DNA from: Rikenella microfusus
GTDB taxonomy: Bacteria > Bacteroidota > Bacteroidia > Bacteroidales > Tenuifilaceae
Reading direction: 5' to 3'
NCBI GenBank assembly: GCA_020722565.1
Contig: DYKO01000002.1
Coordinates: 1-64,000, forward strand
Length of the DNA: 64,000 nt
Part shown: positions 43,555 to 52,834 of the stretch, one piece after another
Position numbering within the stretch: the first letter of the stretch is position 1
Layout of the letters: the number at the start of each line of letters is the position of its first letter
The notes under the pieces: model-generated
What the model was told of the DNA's origin: nothing
Seen by the model: only the letters and a program-made list of their open reading frames with translations
Database searches by the model: none
Made by a program: the position numbers and the translations under genes

Positions 43555-45837
43555 ATGAAGCCTCAAGTTTCTGTTAAATTTATAGTTCAGGGAACTGCCC
43601 TTGGTTTTGCAGTTGGACTGGTTTATATATTAATTCTTTATCTTATTGGCTTGCTTAGTAAGGGATTAGCCTTAACACTTGGAGGCATTTCCGATTTGCA
43701 TAGAATTACTCCAATTTTCTATTTAATCGATCTTTTGCCCATTGTTCTGGGACCCTTCGGATATTTTATTTCTCGTAAAATTGCTGCCTATTTAAGCGAC
43801 TACGAAAATTCAATTAGTAATAGTTTGCACCGGGAACGAAAGCTTTACCGCTTTGTTGAGAAGTTAAGGGATGGAGATGTTGATGCCGATTACACCCCCG
43901 ATGAAACGGATGCTTTAGGTAAAGCCATTGTAAGCTTACGTAACGATATCCGGCTGAGCAGAAATGAGGAAGAGAAACGTAGAAAAGAAGACGAGCAGCG
44001 GCGATGGGCTGCAGAGGGTTTAGCAAAGTTTGGTGAGATTCTCAGGCAGAATAACGATAATATTGATGAGCTCTCGTTTCAAATTATTCGAAACTTGGTT
44101 AACTATGTAGGTGCAAATCAGGCTGCTTTTTACTTACTGGAAGATGAGGATAGCGCAGATAGGCACTTTAGGATGACTGCCAGCTATGCTTATGAACGGA
44201 GAAAATATGCTGATAGAATTATTCCCTGGGGTGATGGTCTGGTTGGTGCTTGTGCTCTTGAAAAGGAAAAGATCGTTCTGAAAAAAGTACCCGACAGCTA
44301 TCTGCGCATTACCAGTGGACTGGGTAGGGCAAATCCAAAATTTTTAATGCTTATACCCTTAAAGGTTAATGAGAATGTACATGGTGTTATTGAAATGGCC
44401 TCGTTTAATCCTTTTGAGAAATATCAGGAGGAGTTTATTGAGAAAGTATCGGAAAGCGTTGCTACTACTATAGCTACTGTTAAAATTAACTTACGCACTG
44501 CGAAGTTGCTGAAGGAATCCCGAGAGCAGGCCGAAGAACTCGCTCTTAAGGAAGAACAGATGCGTCAAAATATGGAGGAACTTCAGGCTACACAAGAAGA
44601 GGCCAGTCGTCAATCTGCCAAGTTTATTAGTTTTTCTAACTCTGTAAACCACACCATGATTAGGGCCGATTTTGATGTGGATGGTACCCTTATTTATGCC
44701 AATACTAAGTTTCTTCAAAAACTTGAATACAGTTCCAATAGCGAGGTGGAGGGTAAGCATATTTCAATGTTTATAAATAAAAAGGATAGAGCCTGGTTTG
44801 ATGAGATATGGAAAAATTTAAGTAGGGGAGGAAAACATTTTGAGGGCGATATGAAATTCCTTACCCGTAATGGAAATGATCTATGGACAATTGCCACCTT
44901 TACCTGTGTGAGAAATGAAATAGGTGGGGTTGACAAAATACTATTTCTAGCTATTGACACCACCGAGCAGAAAAAGTTGAGCCTTGATTATGAAGGCCAA
45001 ATCAGTGCACTAAATCGATCCTCTATTAAGGCAGAATTTTCACCCACTGGTGACCTTATTGATGCCAATGAAAAGTTCCTGCTTACCTTAGCTTATACCT
45101 TGAATAGTGCCAAGGAAAAATCAGTTTTTGATATAGTGCCCTCTGGAGAGCGAAAAAATATTGAACGAGTATGGGACGATGTAATACATGGTATTCCCTA
45201 TGAGGGTCAAATAAAGGTGCTTACTAGCAATAGTGAGGAACGTTGGTTCCGCTGTACCTTCTCTTCGGTTAACGACATGTACGATGAAGTAGCTAAAGTT
45301 GTTCTTATTGCCAATGATATTACCAGAGAAAAGAATATGGAGTTCGAAACCCAACGCCAAACCGAACAGCTCAGGTTGCAAGAAGAACAACTCAGAATGA
45401 ATGAAATTGAACTTAACAAAAAACTTCGTGAGGCGAAGGATGAGGTTCGCAATCAATTTAAGGAAATTGAAAAAGTTAAAATTCGAAACGAAAAAACCCT
45501 TGAGGGTTTCCTGGATGCCATTATTACTACCGATCACGATGGCATTGTTCAGTTTTTCAATAAAGCCGCTGAGGAACTTTTTGAAGTTAAACGAGATGAG
45601 ATTTTAGGCCAAAGCGTACGAATACTTTTCCCTGAAGATATAGTTAATACTGACGAATTCCTTGGGTCCTATCTTGATCCCAATAAGGAGAAAATAACCG
45701 GTCAGCGTAAGGAAATTACCATTACAACCCAGGGCGGCAAAGAAATTCCTGTTTTAATGCTAATAACCGAAGCTAAAATTGGAAGAGAGGTAACCTATAC
45801 CGCATTTATTCAGAACATTTCGGTTGATTTATTCTAG
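43555..45837 (+). CDS. Membrane GAF/multi-PAS sensor without a visible output domain
   Basis: A 760-residue protein: two N-terminal membrane helices (about 9-33 and 50-70) with a short extracytoplasmic loop, a HAMP-like juxtamembrane helix, coiled coil, a GAF domain (about 165-325), coiled coil (about 325-360), PAS domains (about 368-475 and 480-605), coiled coil (about 605-650) and a final PAS (about 655-760). It ends there: no kinase, cyclase, phosphodiesterase or MCP module is seen. It follows cheB after 126 bases and may signal through protein contacts into the cluster. No frameshift is needed to explain its end. Confidence 0.82.
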   Translation: MKPQVSVKFIVQGTALGFAVGLVYILILYLIGLLSKGLALTLGGISDLHRITPIFYLIDLLPIVLGPFGYFISRKIAAYLSDYENSISNSLHRERKLYRFVEKLRDGDVDADYTPDETDALGKAIVSLRNDIRLSRNEEEKRRKEDEQRRWAAEGLAKFGEILRQNNDNIDELSFQIIRNLVNYVGANQAAFYLLEDEDSADRHFRMTASYAYERRKYADRIIPWGDGLVGACALEKEKIVLKKVPDSYLRITSGLGRANPKFLMLIPLKVNENVHGVIEMASFNPFEKYQEEFIEKVSESVATTIATVKINLRTAKLLKESREQAEELALKEEQMRQNMEELQATQEEASRQSAKFISFSNSVNHTMIRADFDVDGTLIYANTKFLQKLEYSSNSEVEGKHISMFINKKDRAWFDEIWKNLSRGGKHFEGDMKFLTRNGNDLWTIATFTCVRNEIGGVDKILFLAIDTTEQKKLSLDYEGQISALNRSSIKAEFSPTGDLIDANEKFLLTLAYTLNSAKEKSVFDIVPSGERKNIERVWDDVIHGIPYEGQIKVLTSNSEERWFRCTFSSVNDMYDEVAKVVLIANDITREKNMEFETQRQTEQLRLQEEQLRMNEIELNKKLREAKDEVRNQFKEIEKVKIRNEKTLEGFLDAIITTDHDGIVQFFNKAAEELFEVKRDEILGQSVRILFPEDIVNTDEFLGSYLDPNKEKITGQRKEITITTQGGKEIPVLMLITEAKIGREVTYTAFIQNISVDLF

Positions 45838-45844
45838 AAAGCTA

Positions 45845-47308
45845 TTAATCTTTACTTTTAAGCATCTCTTTAAAAACAGAAATATTTATTTCGCTTCTGA
45901 ATGTGTAGTAAGCAAAAGCAAGTGAAAAGATTATAACCATTGAGTAAACCAAAAGATTGTTAACACTACCTTTTAACATGCTAGATAAAACTAGCAGAAT
46001 AGTTAATATAACTGGATAAAATAACAATTTTGATCTATTCGCTCGAAATCTATAAAACTGGTTTACAAAATAGAACATTAGTGATACCTGAAGTATTTTT
46101 GTAAGGAAATTTGCAATAACAGCACCATCAATCCCTTTGAGGTTAATCAAAAGGTAAGTTGTGGCAACCTGAAAAATTGCAGTTAGTAAAAAAACCTTTG
46201 GCAGAAGCGATGTTTTTTGAAAATAAAAAACTGGGGTAACCAAAATGTAATACCATACCCTTACTATCATTCCGGCAAACAATAGGGGTAAAAGACTGAA
46301 CGACAGATAAAGATCGTTGTTATTTACCACTAAAGGCACTAGGTATGGGATTATAATAAGGTAAACCGGTATTAAGGTAAGGTTGATTAAAACAAAAACG
46401 TGAAAATATTTATTAACATCCCTGCTGCCTTCGGCTTTTGAATCATTGCTCTTCCATAAATGAAAAATTTTAGGGAGTATTGCAGCCGATAAGCCGTTCT
46501 GCAAAAATTCAATAGCGAGAGTTATTTTAACAGCAAAATCGAATATGGCTACCGACGACTGATTGAGTAATCCTAGTATAATGTATCTATCAATGTTTGA
46601 GATAATCCATAGAAGTATGTTATGAAAATATATAGGCGTACTATACATGACAAGATGGTGAAAGATTTTATTATCCCATCGAAGGGTACCATGCCTTAGA
46701 AAGAATGCAGCTGCCCATATAAATGTTGCTATTGAACCTAAAAAACGCCCCCAAATTGGTCCAATTAGAGTTAGGGGAAATAAATATAGTCCACCAATTG
46801 AGAATGCTACAACAATAGTGAAATGTATAATATTTGACCAGAAATAAGGCTTAGGTCTTTCCCTGAATATAAGATGGCTGGTGTAAGCTTTAAAAATCCC
46901 ATTAAAAAGTCCAGTAATTATTGATATGAGACCATAGGGAATGAATTGAAGCGTTTTATCCGGAAAAAGCCATCCAAAAAATATCTCACCAAAAATTCCA
47001 AATAGAATTGTAAAAAGCAAGCCGTAGGCAATAAGAAATAGAAACGAAGTGCCCAGAAATTTCCTTTCTTCTTTTAGGTTATTTTTGTAATGTATGTAGG
47101 TATTACCCAAAAAACTTTCAACAGAGAAAGAAAACAGGATTCGGGCTAGTTCGCTAAGAATGATAAATATGGCTAAAAGGCCGAAATCTTCAGTACTGAG
47201 CAGGTTTTTGTTACCGTAGAACGGTAGCAATAGGATACTAGAAGCAAATGGTAGCGCCCCAATTAAGGTGTAGATTAGCGATGATTTTATGAATGATTTT
47301 GATATCAT
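45845..47308 (-). CDS. Polysaccharide flippase (Wzx-like)
   Basis: A 487-residue MATE/MVF-superfamily membrane protein with about 12-14 helices and little else, typical of O-antigen or polysaccharide flippases (start MISKSFIKSSLIYTLIGALP). It is the last gene of a seven-gene operon and probably exports the lipid-linked product of the preceding glycosyltransferase. It is convergent with the PAS sensor gene, with 7 bases between them. Confidence 0.83.
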   Translation of the reverse strand: MISKSFIKSSLIYTLIGALPFASSILLLPFYGNKNLLSTEDFGLLAIFIILSELARILFSFSVESFLGNTYIHYKNNLKEERKFLGTSFLFLIAYGLLFTILFGIFGEIFFGWLFPDKTLQFIPYGLISIITGLFNGIFKAYTSHLIFRERPKPYFWSNIIHFTIVVAFSIGGLYLFPLTLIGPIWGRFLGSIATFIWAAAFFLRHGTLRWDNKIFHHLVMYSTPIYFHNILLWIISNIDRYIILGLLNQSSVAIFDFAVKITLAIEFLQNGLSAAILPKIFHLWKSNDSKAEGSRDVNKYFHVFVLINLTLIPVYLIIIPYLVPLVVNNNDLYLSFSLLPLLFAGMIVRVWYYILVTPVFYFQKTSLLPKVFLLTAIFQVATTYLLINLKGIDGAVIANFLTKILQVSLMFYFVNQFYRFRANRSKLLFYPVILTILLVLSSMLKGSVNNLLVYSMVIIFSLAFAYYTFRSEINISVFKEMLKSKD

Positions 47309-47309
47309 C

Positions 47310-48473
47310 TTAATTGTATATCAGAATATGCTTATCAACTATGTTTTTCCAATGGCTTATCTCGCCAATAATCGTTTTATTGTTTGAACATTTATCAAAT
47401 TCAGTTTCAAGATTTTCTAAAATGCTTGAAAGTGTTGAGGATAATTCATTAAAATTATCTATTACATGCATGTAAATACCCTTACTTAATATAAATTGAT
47501 AAGGCAACCATTTTCCAGTTATAATTACATTTTTAGCATATAAGTGCTCCTGAAAAGAACCCGAGAATTGATCAGTATCTCTTAAATGAATCATGATATC
47601 AGTGATGATTCTATATTTAGCAATTTCTTCGTTAGTTAGTGGTTGGGTAAGAGCAGAAAAAAAAAGTTTATGTTGTTTAGCAAATTTTACAACTTCTTTC
47701 TTGTATTTTGGATCTCCATAAGTAAGGGGAAATATAAAAAATATATTTTGAATTTGGTCCCATTCAAGTTTATGAACAATGTGATCTATAATTTCAATTT
47801 GTCGATTATCAGGATGGCTACTATAGCCAACAGTTACTACTGTTTTATTTAAATCAATTTGATATTCATTTTTTAAAATATTTTTATTTATACTTTTGTT
47901 TTCCAAATGATCTATTTCATTTAAAATTTCAAGTCCAGTAGCTACTATATAACATTTTGAGTTGTAACTATTATAAAAGTTTATAAAAAAATCTTTCATA
48001 TTTGGATTTGAAAAAATAATTTTTGATGCAAAATCAAGATAAGGAACCATCAACATCCTTTGCTCATTGGTTCTTTTAAAGAAGTCGCTACCCCAAAAAG
48101 TAATAATTAATTGTTTAGTTACTCTTTTTAGTGTTTCTATGTTTATATAAAGAAAATTTTTATTAAAAAAATGAATATGTATGTAATCATAATAATTACA
48201 GGTTAACAATTTAATACTGCGTATTAGATAAAAACGCATTAAAAAAAAGGAGAGATAGGGATTTATTTTATCGGCTAATTTTTGGAGAATTAAGTGTATC
48301 TTTCCTGGATTTAATATCCTATTGTAAATATCTGGATTAATAATATTTTGTCTTGTGTTGGTGTTTAATAAATCAAACGTTAGTTTTGTATCTGCAGCAT
48401 TAATGTTTTTTACAATGCTATGTAGAAGAAATGAACTGCCGTCTCCAATAATTAATATACGTTTACTTTCCAT
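47310..48473 (-). CDS. Glycosyltransferase, WecF (GT56)-like
   Basis: A 387-residue AT-rich gene for a GT-B-like glycosyltransferase. The C-terminal half has FIFPLTYGDPKYKKEVVKFA and a long helix-rich region that resemble Fuc4NAc transferase WecF; the IHIHFFNKNFLY and ITFWGSDFF segments fit a donor-domain core. The assignment to GT56 is tentative. AT content is visibly higher than in neighbouring housekeeping genes. It is directly followed by the flippase gene (1 base). Confidence 0.6.
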   Translation of the reverse strand: MESKRILIIGDGSSFLLHSIVKNINAADTKLTFDLLNTNTRQNIINPDIYNRILNPGKIHLILQKLADKINPYLSFFLMRFYLIRSIKLLTCNYYDYIHIHFFNKNFLYINIETLKRVTKQLIITFWGSDFFKRTNEQRMLMVPYLDFASKIIFSNPNMKDFFINFYNSYNSKCYIVATGLEILNEIDHLENKSINKNILKNEYQIDLNKTVVTVGYSSHPDNRQIEIIDHIVHKLEWDQIQNIFFIFPLTYGDPKYKKEVVKFAKQHKLFFSALTQPLTNEEIAKYRIITDIMIHLRDTDQFSGSFQEHLYAKNVIITGKWLPYQFILSKGIYMHVIDNFNELSSTLSSILENLETEFDKCSNNKTIIGEISHWKNIVDKHILIYN

Positions 48474-48481
48474 ATGAATTT

Positions 48482-49552
48482 TTAAATATTATTTTGTAGA
48501 TAGTTATGCCAATCGCCTATGTCTTTCCATGATTTTTCTGAAACGGGGAAAACACCTACTTTACCATTGTTCATCTTTATTTTTTCAATTAAGTCAGTCA
48601 TATGAAAATAAGTATCTTCAGGGATAAGATTTAATACCTTTGAGTTGAGAATGTACATTCCTGAGTTGATCTGATAAGTAATTTCAGGTTTTTCAGTTAA
48701 TTTGTTTAGTAATCCATTTTCTTTGGTTTCAATTATTCCATAGGGAATTGAATAATGTTTTAAAGCAGAAATAATTGTTAAATCATTTTTATTATTAATA
48801 TGATAATCCAATATTTCCGAGTAATCATTTTCAATAATAATATCGCAGTTTGAAACAAAAAAATTCCCTTGCAACTTGTTTTTTAATGAAAATAATGCAC
48901 CAGCAGTACCTAAGGGTTTGCTCTCAGTAAGGTACTTAATCTGAATTGATTGCTTGTAAACCTCTTCGATATACTGAGTTATCATTGAAGCTTTGTAATT
49001 TAAAGAAATATAAAAATTAGCTACTCCATAGGCCTTAAAACTATTAATAATTTTTTCTAGCATACTTTCTCTTCCTATCGGAATGAGTGCTTTGGGTAGA
49101 ATGTATGTTATTGGTCTCAAACGAGTACCTTCACCTCCTGCCATAATAACAACGGGTATTTTAAACGATTTTTTTATTGGTTTTTGTGATTCAGAAAAGA
49201 TATCTTCCCAAAAAATGGCATCAACTAAATTTCCATTATTATCAAGTATGGGCATGCATTCAATTCGTTGTTCGAACATGCGTTTCTTGATGTTTTCAGG
49301 GTTCTCATTAATATTGGAAATGAGAGTTTCTTTTCTTAGTATTTCTTTTAAAGGAGTAGTGAATGGGAGATTTTTAATGATTGCTCTTTGTATATCGCCT
49401 ATACTCACAATATTTTTAAAGTTATTTCCATCAAAAACCAATAGCAGCCGTCGGAAGGTTGAGTCCATTTTTTTCAATGCATCCAGCATTGTTACATCAT
49501 GTTGAATTTTTATAGACTCAATCTTGTCCTTTTTGGGTAAAGCGTTATTCAT
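48482..49552 (-). CDS. CBS-domain plus sugar-nucleotidyltransferase protein (PtmE-like)
   Basis: A 356-residue protein with two CBS motifs (about 1-120) and a nucleotidyltransferase domain starting IPVVIMAGGEGTRLRPIT (about 132), including PLGTAGALF and a C-terminal KSWKDIGDWHNY. This layout is that of PtmE, the glucosamine-1-phosphate guanylyltransferase of the GDP-linked legionaminic acid route. It should activate a sugar phosphate; the nucleotide cannot be decided here. Part of the glycan operon. Confidence 0.75.
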   Translation of the reverse strand: MNNALPKKDKIESIKIQHDVTMLDALKKMDSTFRRLLLVFDGNNFKNIVSIGDIQRAIIKNLPFTTPLKEILRKETLISNINENPENIKKRMFEQRIECMPILDNNGNLVDAIFWEDIFSESQKPIKKSFKIPVVIMAGGEGTRLRPITYILPKALIPIGRESMLEKIINSFKAYGVANFYISLNYKASMITQYIEEVYKQSIQIKYLTESKPLGTAGALFSLKNKLQGNFFVSNCDIIIENDYSEILDYHINNKNDLTIISALKHYSIPYGIIETKENGLLNKLTEKPEITYQINSGMYILNSKVLNLIPEDTYFHMTDLIEKIKMNNGKVGVFPVSEKSWKDIGDWHNYLQNNI

Positions 49553-49561
49553 GGTGGAACA

Positions 49562-50149
49562 CTATTTAGTCAATGAACCAGCTTTGATGAAACTATTTTG
49601 GGGAATAATTGTGTTTTGAACAATTACTGCATTGCTGCCTACAAATGAATTATCTCCAATAGTCACTCCTCCGTTAAGAATAGCCCCTGTTGAAATATGG
49701 CAAAAGTTGCCTACAATTGAGTCATGTTCTACTAGTGCCTTAGAGTTAATAATTGAGTTTATGCCAATACTTACGCCTGCATTAACCATGGCATGGTGCA
49801 TGATTATTGTTCCCTCTAAAATTTGGGTATGTTTTGAAACATATGCTAATGGGGAAATAATAGTAGGAAAGTTAACATTATACTTTTTAAGCAAATTAAA
49901 TAATCTGATCCTAAGCTCAACGGATTCAATTTGTCCTACTGTTATAAAAAAATTGCAATACTTTTGGGCCAAATAGGGGAGGTCCTCATCCACGTATTTG
50001 ATGGGATAGCTAAGAATTGTTTGACCAACCTTTTCAGGTTTATCAACTACTGCAACAATTTCATAAACATTATGTTGCTCTATAACATCGATGCATGCCT
50101 CGCAGTGTCCTCCACCACCAACCAGTATTATTTTTTCTTTAGTTTTCAT
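49562..50149 (-). CDS. NeuD-family sugar acyltransferase
   Basis: A 195-residue protein of the NeuD/PglD family: N-terminal Rossmann-like segment (KIILVGGGGHCEACIDVIEQ) and C-terminal left-handed beta-helix of hexapeptide repeats (NAGVSIGINSIINSKALVEH, GVTIGDNSFVGSNAVIVQ). It likely N- or O-acylates a bacillosamine or nonulosonate-type sugar. It overlaps the aminotransferase gene by 4 bases. Confidence 0.8.
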   Translation of the reverse strand: MKTKEKIILVGGGGHCEACIDVIEQHNVYEIVAVVDKPEKVGQTILSYPIKYVDEDLPYLAQKYCNFFITVGQIESVELRIRLFNLLKKYNVNFPTIISPLAYVSKHTQILEGTIIMHHAMVNAGVSIGINSIINSKALVEHDSIVGNFCHISTGAILNGGVTIGDNSFVGSNAVIVQNTIIPQNSFIKAGSLTK

Positions 50150-51318
50150 AACCTTGCACTGCTTGGTATGTTAACAGCACGATCTTCGAGCCACTCAGAG
50201 TTTTCTAAATTGTCTGTTTGAGCATCTTTAAACATGGGGAGTTTGTTCATAAGGGTCCAAACTGGGCGGGTGACAACCCCATTTTTATTCGAATACTCAA
50301 GGAATTTATTTCTTTCGTTTCGGTTTTTAAGAATGATTAGATTTAACCAGTAGTTGGAATGTGCATTTTTGGGCTCAACAAAGAATTCAATACCTATGGA
50401 TTTAAAGAATTGTTGATAGGATTTTGCAATACCTCTTTTTGAAGCCAGAAATTTTTCAATGTTTTCCATTTGTGCAAGTCCAATAGCAGCATTTATATTG
50501 GGCATTCGGTAGTTGTAACCTATCTCGTCGTGGTAGAATTCCCATGGGTGTGGCATTTTAGCTTGTGTGGTAAGGTGTTTGATTTTTGTGCCAAGATGAG
50601 TATCATTTGTTAGAATCATGCCACCTCCACCAGTTGTCACAATCTTATTGCCATTGAAGCTGAGAATGCCAAGCTTACCAAATGTGCCAGTATGCTTACC
50701 TTTATATAAACTCCCCAAACTTTCAGCAGCATCTTCAACTACTTCAATACCATATTTATTGGATATTTCAACGATCTCATCAATTCGACACGGGTGGCCA
50801 AAAGTGTGCATGGGTACAACTGCAGCAATTCTTCTATGGGTAGTTTTATTGAGGGTTACTTGTTGCTTCGTACTGGGTTCAATCCGTGTAATTGTATTCT
50901 TTTCAAGCCAGGTGTTAAGTTTTTCTGGGGAAAGCCCTAGTGTATCCCTATCTATATCCAAAAACACCGGATGTGCATTGGAATATGCAATTGCATTTGC
51001 CGTTGCAACAAATGTTACAGGTTGTGTTATGACTTCATCGTTGGTGTTTACTCCAATGGAGGTTAGTGCTAGGTGTAAAGCATTGGTTCCATTAACAGTT
51101 ACAATAGCTTTTGCAGTACCGGTATATTGGGCAACGGTATTTTCAAATTTTTCAACGAATTCTCCAACGCTGGATACAAAAGTTGAGTCGATGCATTCGT
51201 TAAGATATTTCTTTTCATTACCACAAAAAATCGGGGAATGAAGAGGAACTAGTCCTGAGGGAATTGAGTATTGTTCCCTAATAAAATCAACAATTTGTTT
51301 AAACTTGTTGTGATCCAT
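50146..51318 (-). CDS. legC: LegC-family sugar aminotransferase
   Basis: A 390-residue DegT/DnrJ/EryC1 PLP-dependent aminotransferase. The PLP lysine is in FNGNKIVTTGGGGM and the cofactor contacts in NGTNALHLAL and VEDAAESLGS. The N-terminal part (STFVSSVGEFVEKFE, QPVTFVATANAI) matches the LegC group, which aminates UDP-4-keto-6-deoxy-GlcNAc. Other legionaminic genes (legB, legG, legI, legF) are absent here. The product may be used directly as a 4-amino sugar. It overlaps the acyltransferase gene by 20 bases. Confidence 0.78.
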   Translation of the reverse strand: MDHNKFKQIVDFIREQYSIPSGLVPLHSPIFCGNEKKYLNECIDSTFVSSVGEFVEKFENTVAQYTGTAKAIVTVNGTNALHLALTSIGVNTNDEVITQPVTFVATANAIAYSNAHPVFLDIDRDTLGLSPEKLNTWLEKNTITRIEPSTKQQVTLNKTTHRRIAAVVPMHTFGHPCRIDEIVEISNKYGIEVVEDAAESLGSLYKGKHTGTFGKLGILSFNGNKIVTTGGGGMILTNDTHLGTKIKHLTTQAKMPHPWEFYHDEIGYNYRMPNINAAIGLAQMENIEKFLASKRGIAKSYQQFFKSIGIEFFVEPKNAHSNYWLNLIILKNRNERNKFLEYSNKNGVVTRPVWTLMNKLPMFKDAQTDNLENSEWLEDRAVNIPSSARL

Positions 51319-51796
51319 TTTTATAGCGTATTAAATGAGCAGGTACCCCTCCAACTATGGAGTTTGGCTCAACATCATGAATAATCAAACTGTTGGCTCC
51401 AATTATTGAATTGTCGCCAATGGTTACACTCTCCCGTATGAAAACATTGGAACCAATCCATACCCGATTGCCTATTATAATATCTTTTTCAATGGTTGGC
51501 CGTTTATCCATAGGACCTGTAGGATGCTCAGGGTCGTGTGTCCATGCAATTATGTTAACGTTGTGTCCAATGGCACACCATTCTCCTATTACCACTTTGG
51601 AATTTGGGCCTGTTACAATGCGTCCGCCATTAAAATAGGTGTGTTTCCCAATGGTGATATTTCCATGAAACCAAGTATTTTCTAGGTAGGGAAGCCGGGC
51701 TGTGGGGTCAATTTTAAATCGTCTCATGTACTCACGGTGCTTGTCTTTTAGGTACTGAGATTGCAGGAATTGGTATAATTTGGCGAAGAACCTCAT
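51299..51796 (-). CDS. Hexapeptide-repeat acyltransferase
   Basis: A 165-residue left-handed beta-helix acyltransferase of the LacA/Maa type, with repeats such as NITIGKHTYFNGGRIVTGP, IIGNRVWIGSNVFIRESV and SIIGANSLIIHDVEPNSIVGG, and a C-terminal PAHLIRYKN that is typical of sugar O-acetyltransferases. It overlaps the SDR gene by 4 bases and the LegC gene by 20. Confidence 0.8.
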   Translation of the reverse strand: MRFFAKLYQFLQSQYLKDKHREYMRRFKIDPTARLPYLENTWFHGNITIGKHTYFNGGRIVTGPNSKVVIGEWCAIGHNVNIIAWTHDPEHPTGPMDKRPTIEKDIIIGNRVWIGSNVFIRESVTIGDNSIIGANSLIIHDVEPNSIVGGVPAHLIRYKNGSQQV

Positions 51797-52770
51797 GATA
51801 TGTTTTTGAATTTAGAATCGTCGGGTTCTAAAATTATTCCTTCTCTTATTACTTTAATAATTTGTGCTATACCATCGGGAACTCTTTTGGTAACTTTGAA
51901 TCCCAGTTCATTTTTAATTTTTTCAAATGAAACCCTGTAGTCACGTGGGTCTTCATTTTTTTGGATGTATTTAACTTTAGCTTCGGGGATAAATTTAAGT
52001 ATCTCATCAACTATCATTTTTTTCTGATAATTTTCTGTTGTATCACCAACGTTGAAAACGTTAAACTGAACTTTTTCGATGGGTGCTTCCAATGCTAACA
52101 GTACAGATCTAGCAAGATCAGTTACATGACAGTATGGTCTCCAGAATTGTTCACCAAAAACCAGTAATTCACGACCTAACGCCAGTTCTTTTGTAAATTC
52201 ATTGACTGTTAGGTCAAAACGAGGTCGAAGCGATAAACCATAAACAGTGGAAAATCTCAGTACTACTGGTTTACAATAATTTGTGTGGGGTTGCGATAAA
52301 AGGTACTTTTCGGTTTCAACCTTGGTCTCAGCATATAACGATACCGGAGCTAACTTCGAATTTTCGTCAACATAGGAATTAGGATCCTCCATTTTCCCAT
52401 AGTTGCTGCAGGTTGATGAAAAAACAAATCTTTTAATGTTAAATTTATTTGCTAGGGAATAAACTAACTTGCTGCCTTCGAGATTAGTACTTACAGCGAG
52501 TTCGGGCTGTTTGGCGCATGCCGGGTCGCCCACTATGGCAGCAAGATGCACAACATAATCAAAACCATTAAGCGCGTTCTCTACATCTTTAGCATTACGG
52601 ATGTCTCCTTTGTAAAAATCGAATCTATCATTATTAAAAAGATCAATTATAGAACTCCCTCCAAACGTTAAGTTATCGAAGACACGAACCCGATAATTAT
52701 TTTCAAGTAAAAGTCGTACTAGAACAGAACCGATGTATCCAGCACCTCCCGTAACTACAACGCTTTTCAT
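51793..52770 (-). CDS. Extended SDR sugar-nucleotide epimerase/dehydratase
   Basis: A 325-residue extended short-chain dehydrogenase: TGGAGYIGS dinucleotide motif at residues 7-15 and YAETK catalytic pair. The SSTCSNYG segment replaces the TDE of RmlB and the STDKAV of LegB/PglF-type dehydratases, so a 4,6-dehydratase role is unlikely; epimerase or reductase is more probable. First gene of the glycan operon, behind its own -7 box. Confidence 0.78.
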   Translation of the reverse strand: MKSVVVTGGAGYIGSVLVRLLLENNYRVRVFDNLTFGGSSIIDLFNNDRFDFYKGDIRNAKDVENALNGFDYVVHLAAIVGDPACAKQPELAVSTNLEGSKLVYSLANKFNIKRFVFSSTCSNYGKMEDPNSYVDENSKLAPVSLYAETKVETEKYLLSQPHTNYCKPVVLRFSTVYGLSLRPRFDLTVNEFTKELALGRELLVFGEQFWRPYCHVTDLARSVLLALEAPIEKVQFNVFNVGDTTENYQKKMIVDEILKFIPEAKVKYIQKNEDPRDYRVSFEKIKNELGFKVTKRVPDGIAQIIKVIREGIILEPDDSKFKNIS

Positions 52771-52804
52771 TCGTTTATTATATTAATTATTAGAAAAAAC
52801 AGTA

Positions 52805-52812
52805 CAAATTTA
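52805..52812 (-). promoter_or_regulatory. -7 box of the glycan operon
   Basis: TAAATTTG on the minus strand, exact TAnnTTTG, 34 bases before the SDR start; no TTG at the -33 distance. Confidence 0.45.
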
Positions 52813-52834
52813 TCAACGGTTTAACCTCTGGTTA

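Noticed and set aside
50618-51241. Forward open frame of 207 codons inside legC
   Set aside because: Long but fully antisense to a clearly recognised aminotransferase; Ser/Pro/Val-rich shadow translation.
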